Part shown: positions 58,645 through 64,000 of the stretch, piece after piece
Layout of the letters: each line of letters starts with the position of its first letter
How positions within the stretch are numbered: position 1 is the first letter of the stretch
Assembly (NCBI GenBank): GCA_958295665.1
Contig: OY282560.1
Coordinates: forward strand, 266,897,168-266,961,167
DNA length: 64,000 bases
Source of the DNA: Tipula vernalis
Lineage: Eukaryota; Arthropoda; Insecta; Diptera; Tipulidae
Direction: 5' to 3'
Made by a program: the position numbers and the translations under genes
The notes under the pieces: generated by a model
What the model was told of the DNA's origin: nothing
Seen by the model: only the letters and a program-made list of their open reading frames with translations
Database searches by the model: none

Positions 58645-58984
58645 CACAGAAGAAAGATTAACCAGAATAGTCATAACGCTGTTTTTGTATGGAAAAATTT
58701 GGAATCATTTTTTTGACCTTGATTTGCCGAAGGTAAGAGAAAGTTGGGTTATGTATTTTTTTGGTTTACTGGTTTTTATTTGAAATAATAAAAATTGAGA
58801 ATCCTTAACAGTATAGTTAGTGAAATTATTTGACAAGATTTGTTTTTACAGCATAATTTGTATTAAATATTCAAAAAATTCATAATATTTGAAAATAATT
58901 ATACTTCAATGTCCAAAAAAGAAGGTAAGATGAAAAAAAAATTTGATCCACGCAATGTCTATTCTGGTTAATCTTTCTTTTGTG
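58645..58984. mobile_element. 340-bp MITE with 7-bp duplication TCAATAC
   Basis: The left end CACAGAAGAAAGATTAACCA and right end (reverse complement CACAAAAGAAAGATTAACCA) pair over about 25 bp with one or two mismatches. TCAATAC flanks both sides (58638-58644 and 58985-58991). A 7-8 bp duplication and a CA start would fit a hAT- or P-like source, but no transposase is present. Confidence 0.8.
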
Positions 58985-58991
58985 TCAATAC

Positions 58992-60037
58992 GTACAATAA
59001 GCAATTATTTGGTTCAAACCGATTTTCTTCAAACAAATTCACGTTTGACAATTTTTTTATATTAGTTTGTGGTTATGACATTTAATTTTTTGTTTTTTAA
59101 TAGGCGAGACAAAAAATAAAAATATTTTATTTTTGTTTCATACTAAACGTAATCTACTAACACCAATATTCTCAAAGAATTTTTTTTTATTTCATTAAGC
59201 TCGTTTTTGAATGGCTTAGTATGCGTAATCGAGGTTGAGGAAACTGAAATATTCAAGTAAATGCGAGGTTAAAGTAGGTTCGCAATTTTAATTTATAGGG
59301 TCTGCCGCTTTAATCGTTTTTGCAGCGAGTAGTTACTCTACAAGGTTCCTCTTAATGTTTGGTTCCTTTATGTTAGCGATTAGTGACACCTGCTTACAAA
59401 CTCGACTAATTAAATACATATGTTTAAAAAAAACAAAATGGATTTTATATAAACATTAAAATATCCTCAATTGTACAATAAAAGCCGCATTTCTTCACAT
59501 TTGATCTGATCCTAAAACAAACAAACACCGAATTTCAATCTTCTATCTCGTTTCGTTTTGAATCTGCGTCTTCATACTCGTACTGCATTCATCATATTCT
59601 TTGTCGCTTCACAAAATATTGTTCAACTAGAAAATATTGTTCAATTACTTTTAGATCACCATTTTGGATCCAAAATGGGTGTTGGATCAAATGTTGTTGT
59701 TGCTTCACATGTATATTTTGATTTGATCCGGATCACTATGCATCAAGAAATGCAGCTAAAATTAGAGTAAATTTTTATTTTTTTATTTAGCAAAGAGGTT
59801 AAACTATAGAGGAGAAACAGTTAAATTTATAAAGAAAAAATAAATTTGTACAATTTTGTTTTAATTATATTAATCAAATTACTAAATTTAAGTTATTGGT
59901 TTTAAAATATGTTATACTCAAAGGTTAGATTTAAATATATACCTAAAAATATTTTCTGGTACGAGTATTTTCCATTAGTAAAATTTTAATCAAAAATGTT
60001 CAATTTTACATGGGTTCTTCTAAGAAATCGTAAAAAG
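58992..60037. other. Spacer, nothing firmly recognised
   Basis: AT-rich. A frame at 59558-59770 has no family features. TTTGATCTGATCC and TTTGATTTGATCCGGATC recur about 200 bp apart, which may mark an old repeat. Confidence 0.4.
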
Positions 60038-60252
60038 TGTTAAAATTTGCATTGTTTACTTCAATTTCAATACAATTTATTTAGCCTTGTGCAAGTCAAT
60101 GTAGTACTGTATATGGTTTGGCCTTGCGCAAGTCAATTTAGTACTGTATGAGTTAAATCAAAATGTCATTTTAATTTTTTTTGGTCATTCCTTTGTAAAC
60201 TTCTATTGAATAAACAACAAGAAACAACAACTGCGTTATAATAAATTCAATA
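60038..60252 (+). repeat. 5' LTR of second copia element (approximate limits)
   Basis: The position is fixed by GGTTATGGGTCCAG at 60253, the same initiator-tRNA primer site seen in the other copia element. TGTTAAAATTTG at 60038 is a plausible start. Inside, GCCTTGTGCAAGTCAATGTA and its variant (GCCTTGCGCAAGTCAATTTA) repeat 36 bp apart. The matching 3' LTR lies outside the window, so the limits are not proved. Confidence 0.6.
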
Positions 60253-60327
60253 GGTTATGGGTCCAGAACACTTGTTTGCATTGTAAAATAAAGTGAAAGT
60301 TAAACGCGGTTTTGTCTATATGGTATA

Positions 60328-60674
60328 ATGGTGTCGAAATCAATGGAGCAAATTTTCTTGAATCATCGCTTGGATGGGACGAATTTCAAGTTATGGGATT
60401 TTCAAGTAAAGGCGGTATTACGTGCACAAGGTTTGCTGGACGTAGTGAATGGTGAAACTTTAATGCCAAATGAAAAAGATGAAAAACAGAAATGGATGCA
60501 GCAAGATGGCAAGGCAACATCGATATTACTTGCTTCAATGAACGAAGACCAAGCAAACCACATTTTAGGTTGTACAACATCAAAAGAAATTTACAAAAAA
60601 ATTGAAAATTTACACAAGGTGAAAAGTGAGGTTAGAATTATGAATTTGTATGAGCAATATTTTTCACTGAGAAT
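60328..60674 (+). pseudogene. Copia gag, N-terminal part (split by insertion)
   Basis: The frame begins at ATG 60328 with MVSKSMEQIFLNHRLDGTNF and continues KLWDFQVKAVLRAQGLLDVV, the conserved start of copia gag. It runs to YEQYFSLRI, then hits foreign sequence at 60675. The remainder of gag resumes at 62444 in the same protein order. The leader from the primer site to the ATG is 75 bp. Confidence 0.85.
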
Positions 60675-60954
60675 ATAATTCATACCTAAAAATCATCTAT
60701 TTCACTATGCAATTTTTTTGTTATTTTTGTTATTAATAAGTGATAATACAACACTGTTGTATTGTCGCTGTGGGAAAAACGTTGTTATGGCAATAGCCTA
60801 CTATTTATTATTTTTGGCGATTTTTATTAATAAAAATAAATTCATTAGAATCAAAGTAACACACAACAAAAACAAAATTCTTATATAACTATCTGTCAAC
60901 TTATGCAATTACAAAATATTTGTGAATCAGTATTGATTACTGCTTGATACAAAG

Positions 60955-62145
60955 ATGGATAATTGTGATAATCAAAGATGGGGAGAGTGTACAAATAAAA
61001 AAATCGAAGAGTTAATACTCAATAGTGTTCCTTTAAACACGGAACGAAATAAGAAAAGTATTTGGAAACAGTTTATGGATTTTTGTGCAACACGTCAATA
61101 CACAATTGAGCGAGACACATCAATTGATATGCTCGCGTCATATTTAAAAGATTATGCATGCAATATGCGTAAGTCTAACGGAGAAAATTACAAGGAAACT
61201 GTAATTAAAACTATTTGGAATACGCTAGCGAAAATGCTTCAAGAAAAATATTATGCAGAATTTAAAATAAAATTTGATCCATTTCGTGATATTGAGTTTA
61301 AACAGGCAAGATGTGCCAGAGATTCAAAACGGAAACAACTTCAAAGTGAACCGAACAAACGGAAATTAAGTGCTGTAGCTTTTACGTCAAATGAATCTAC
61401 TTGTATGCAAACGTATTGGGATGAAGATAACCCTTATGGACTTCAAAAGAAATTCTTCAACATTGTTGCGACAGAATTAGCGTGGCGTGGTAACGAAGCC
61501 GCGTTTGCTTTAACTCATTATTTTAAGAGAATTACAGACCATTTCGGTAATGATACGGGACGAATTGAATATAACCCTATATTCACCAAAACTACACAAG
61601 GAGGTGCAAGCCGTTGTGCTAATAGTAAGTGGCTCACCCAAAATGTGAATAATATCAACGTTTGTCCCGTACGATTATTCAATAAATTAATGAATAAACG
61701 GCCAAATCATGTAACCTCCGAAAGATTGTTTCTTACACCCAATCCTTTCTGGAAAAATTCAACTGGAAGGTGGTGTAAAAATCTTCCTGTAGGTGTCAAT
61801 GAATTATCAAAATGGACCAAACAAACGGCCCAGGCAATTGGAATTGATGTGCAAAATAATAAAATCACCAATCATAGTCATAGATCAACTGCGGTTACTA
61901 TAATGGCAAATGCGGGTATTTCAGATCAACAATTGATTAAAATAACCGGCCATAGCAGTGCTAATTCAATTCAGCCATATTTAAATATGCAGCCAGAGCA
62001 ACACAACAATATTCTAGAAAAGATGCGAGGAAGTTCTGCTGAGCCGTCAAAAGCTGTAAACCCAATCGTTTCATCTAAAATTAACAACAAAAATGAAGGA
62101 CAATTCCGATTTGAAAATTGTACCTTCAACAACTGTCAGTTCTAA
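60955..62145 (+). CDS. Tyrosine recombinase, Crypton type
   Basis: An intact 396-aa frame from ATG 60955 to TAA 62145. The N-terminal 100 residues are helical and resemble a SAM-like core-binding domain (SIWKQFMDFCATRQYTIERD, SIDMLASYLKDYACNMRK). The catalytic domain has R178 in ATELAWRGNEAAFAL, H307-x-x-R310 in NHSHRSTAV, H333 in KITGHSSANSIQ and Y342 in QPYLNM. The H-to-Y spacing of nine residues is standard, so the R-H-R-H-Y set is complete. The middle domain (TKTTQGGASRCANS, FLTPNPFW, WTKQTAQAIG) resembles DUF3504/Crypton recombinases of animals. No zinc finger or second gene accompanies it. It would cut and rejoin DNA through a 3'-phosphotyrosine. The lack of stops within a damaged host element argues for recent arrival. 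It differs from DIRS and Ngaro elements, as no RT is near. Confidence 0.9.
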   Translation: MDNCDNQRWGECTNKKIEELILNSVPLNTERNKKSIWKQFMDFCATRQYTIERDTSIDMLASYLKDYACNMRKSNGENYKETVIKTIWNTLAKMLQEKYYAEFKIKFDPFRDIEFKQARCARDSKRKQLQSEPNKRKLSAVAFTSNESTCMQTYWDEDNPYGLQKKFFNIVATELAWRGNEAAFALTHYFKRITDHFGNDTGRIEYNPIFTKTTQGGASRCANSKWLTQNVNNINVCPVRLFNKLMNKRPNHVTSERLFLTPNPFWKNSTGRWCKNLPVGVNELSKWTKQTAQAIGIDVQNNKITNHSHRSTAVTIMANAGISDQQLIKITGHSSANSIQPYLNMQPEQHNNILEKMRGSSAEPSKAVNPIVSSKINNKNEGQFRFENCTFNNCQF

Positions 62146-62262
62146 ATATAATATGTTTCAATGGTATTCTTGCATAATAAATAATTGTTATTACAAATAT
62201 AATCTTTCATGTTGTGAATTTAAGTTTAATCTTTCACACCAATTCATTATATTCTCCACCCA
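62146..62262. other. 3' flank of the recombinase gene
   Basis: A 117-bp AT-rich interval between the recombinase stop and the palindrome. AATAAATAA near 62176 could serve as poly(A) signal. Confidence 0.4.
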
Positions 62263-62440
62263 AATATAACTCGTGGTCCTCTTAAGAATCGATAATTTTT
62301 TCCAAATGTCACTCATGCGTATCCCAAGCTTTAGAAAATGCAACTCGTGCTGCGCACTCGTTGCATTTTCGTCGCTGGGATACGCATTCGTGACATTTGA
62401 AACAAATTATCGATAATAAGCGGACCACTAGTTATATTAC
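62263..62440. repeat. Large imperfect palindrome (arms about 85 bp)
   Basis: AATATAACTCGTGGTCC at the left pairs with GGACCACTAGTTATATT at the right. Inner blocks ATCGATAATTT/AAATTATCGAT, CAAATGTCAC/GTGACATTTG, GCGTATCCCA/TGGGATACGC and AAAATGCAAC/GTTGCATTTT also pair, closing at GCTGCGCAC near 62353. It lies between the recombinase and copia gag. Confidence 0.9.
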
Positions 62441-62443
62441 GTC

Positions 62444-64000
62444 TGAAAATGACTTAGGAGGATTCGGTAGTGGCATATATATCGAAATGCTCATTGTTGG
62501 CAGCTGAAATTGAAGATCAAGGGGAGAAATTGTCCGAAAATATCAAAATGATGAGAATCATCAGCAGCCCCTCCTTGAAGTTTAAGAATTTTCGTACGGT
62601 GTGGTACAATGTGAAAGAAGGGCGCATATTAGATAATTTATTGCCCCGCTTGAAATTGGAAGAGGATCAATTAAAAAAGGAAGTGGATAGTGAATCGACC
62701 GAGGCAGCTTTTTATGCAAAGTCTCGTGGAGTGGGTAAGAAGCCAAACGCGTCCATTGAGGAGTAGAAGAGGAATTCGAGGTGCAATTTCTGTAAGGAGG
62801 TGGGTCATTCGCGGCGTGAGTGTCCAAGGTGCAATAGAGGTGGTGGTTCATCGGAGGAGAGGGAGTCAAGCGAAATGGCTTTTACGGCTGCATTTTGTGA
62901 TGTGATTTCGGCTAATTATGTCGATGTTTGGCTGGCGGACTCAGGCGCATCGAGGCACATGACATCGAGACGAGAATGGTTCAGTGAATTAAAGCGTATT
63001 GAAGGTGATTGCTACGTTACCATTGCAAACAATGAACGTTTAAAAACTAGTGGTTTTGGCACAATATGTTTGGAAGCTTGGTGCAATGGCAAATGGTTTC
63101 CAATACGACTTGAAGACGTTAAATACGTACCTGGTTTAAAATAAAATCTGTTTGCAACTGCGTCTGCAACGGCACAGGGTTTTTCAATAGTGATTCATAG
63201 TGATCACTGCAAAATATTGGATTGCGATGTTACAACAAGAGCGTTTGGTTTCAAAGACGCAAGTCAAATTCGAATGGCTTTTCGAGTGAAGCAGAATGAG
63301 CATACATATGTCTGTTCAACCAGCTCAGCTTCTCTGCAACAATGGCATCGTCGTTTAGGCCATATTAATGTGACAACAATTAAAAAATTAAGCAACAGTA
63401 AAATTGTCGATGGCATACATTTTTCGGACGAAAACCCATTTTTTTGTGAGGAATGTCAATATGGAAAAATGAAGAAAACGTCACATTTATCAAGCAATAT
63501 TCGTAATGCGGAGAAGGGACAGTACATTCATGTTGATGTGTGTGGAAAGATGAACGAGACTGGAATCGGTGAAACCCTCTATTTTTTGCTTCTAAAGGAT
63601 GAGGCTACGAGCTTCAGGTATATCTATTTCATGAAGCACAAATCTGATATTTTCAAAATTTTTAAGGTATTTTGGCCGATGGTGAAGAATGCTACTGGAA
63701 ATCAGGTGAAGTACATTCGATGTGATAAGGGGACGGAATTTATTAATACAGATGTACAGACATTGTTATCAAAGAAGGGCATTATTATTGAACGTATTGC
63801 ACCGTACAGACCTGAGCAAAATGGTTTCATCGAACGAGACAATCGCACGATTCAAGAGTCAGCGCGTACAATGTTGATTGCAAGTGGTCTTGATAAAATG
63901 TTGTGGCCAGAAGCGGTACGAACGGCGTTCTATTTCTGGAATAGATCATGCAGCACACGAAATCCAGAGACGACACCGTATGAATCATGGACTGGTGAAA
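62444..64000 (+). pseudogene. Copia gag (rest), protease and integrase, running off the window
   Basis: Gag resumes with EDSVVAYISKCSLLAAEIED and ends with the knuckle CNFCKEVGHSRREC, crossing a TAG at 62764-62766. Protease reads DVWLADSGASRHMTSRREWF. A TAA at 63142-63144 is followed in frame by NLFATASATAQGF and an open frame to the window end. Integrase has its zinc domain (WHRRLGHINVTTIKKLSNSK, CEECQYGKMKK) and core with D in YIHVDVCGKM, D in IRCDKGTEF and E in PEQNGFIERDNRTI; the usual DNG has become DKG. The copy has at least two stops plus the insertion, so it is dead here. RT and RNase H should lie beyond 64000. Confidence 0.88.

Larger units (their letters stand above)
60675..62443 (+). 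mobile_element. Crypton-like insertion in copia gag
   Basis: A 1.77 kb segment separates gag residues YFSLR from EDSVVAYIS. CTGAGAAT (60667-60674) before and CTGAAAAT (62444-62451) after are near-identical, so the break lies there. The segment holds one intact gene, a tyrosine recombinase (60955-62145), and a large palindrome at its 3' side. The left end AATATAATTCAT and the right end (reverse complement AATATAACTAGT) are weakly similar. Cryptons are the eukaryotic DNA transposons that move with a tyrosine recombinase and lack long inverted ends; an 8-bp duplication is not their usual mark, so the recombinase unit and the palindrome may be separate arrivals. Confidence 0.75.

Overview
This window looks like AT-rich chromosomal DNA from an insect, most likely a higher fly (Diptera). 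Two ordinary host genes, both on the + strand, sit in a dense field of old and younger transposable elements. The insect assignment rests on a ZAD-C2H2 zinc-finger gene (a class greatly expanded in insects, especially flies), short 60-70 bp introns, and the mix of elements: Jockey, LOA-like and CR1-like LINEs, CsRn1-like Ty3/gypsy, BEL/Pao and Ty1/copia elements whose primer-binding site matches the internal initiator-tRNA type known from Drosophila copia. I cannot name the species.

Host genes. (1) A ZAD zinc-finger protein with three exons (19914-20063, 20131-21220, 21282-21769; about 575 aa, ten C2H2 fingers). (2) Pyrroline-5-carboxylate reductase, the last enzyme of proline synthesis (exons 26345-26420, 49608-49855, 49916-50410; 272 aa). 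Its first intron is 23,187 bp and is filled with nested mobile elements. A possible very short secreted-peptide ORF lies antisense in that intron.

Layout. 1-4.9 kb: fragments of a CsRn1-like gypsy element, a CR1-like LINE ORF1 and a gypsy RNase H, plus a degenerate minisatellite. 4.9-6.4 kb: a foldback element with AAT target duplication. 6.5-10.8 kb: a three-layer nest, with a Jockey LINE inside a palindromic element inside a CR1-like LINE. 11.5-16.6 kb: a LOA/I-like LINE with ORF1, endonuclease-RT and RNase H. 16.6-17.8 kb: Jockey ORF1 fragment. 17.9-19.6 kb: a 1.6 kb near-perfect palindrome just upstream of the zinc-finger gene. 22.5-23.7 kb: a 14-bp minisatellite followed by inverted copies of related units. 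28.1-28.5 kb: a tRNA-derived SINE with a 14-bp target duplication. 28.6-34.2 kb: a Tigger/pogo element split by a CsRn1-like gypsy element. 34.3-37.0 kb: a Sola-like DNA transposon with exact inverted repeats and a 4-bp duplication. 38.1-42.1 kb: a copia element with both LTRs and a 5-bp duplication. 43-49 kb: a TTA-flanked MITE, Tc1 and mariner relics, and a cluster of short foldback units. 50.8-58.3 kb: two BEL/Pao relics with a P-element-like transposase fragment between them. 58.4-59.0 kb: two MITEs. 60.0 kb to the end: a second copia element whose gag is split by an insertion carrying an intact 396-aa tyrosine recombinase of the Crypton type.

The most interesting item is this Crypton-like recombinase. 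It has a complete set of catalytic residues and an undamaged reading frame inside a damaged host retrotransposon. The host genes appear unrelated in pathway. The window's main story is element nesting and expansion of one intron.
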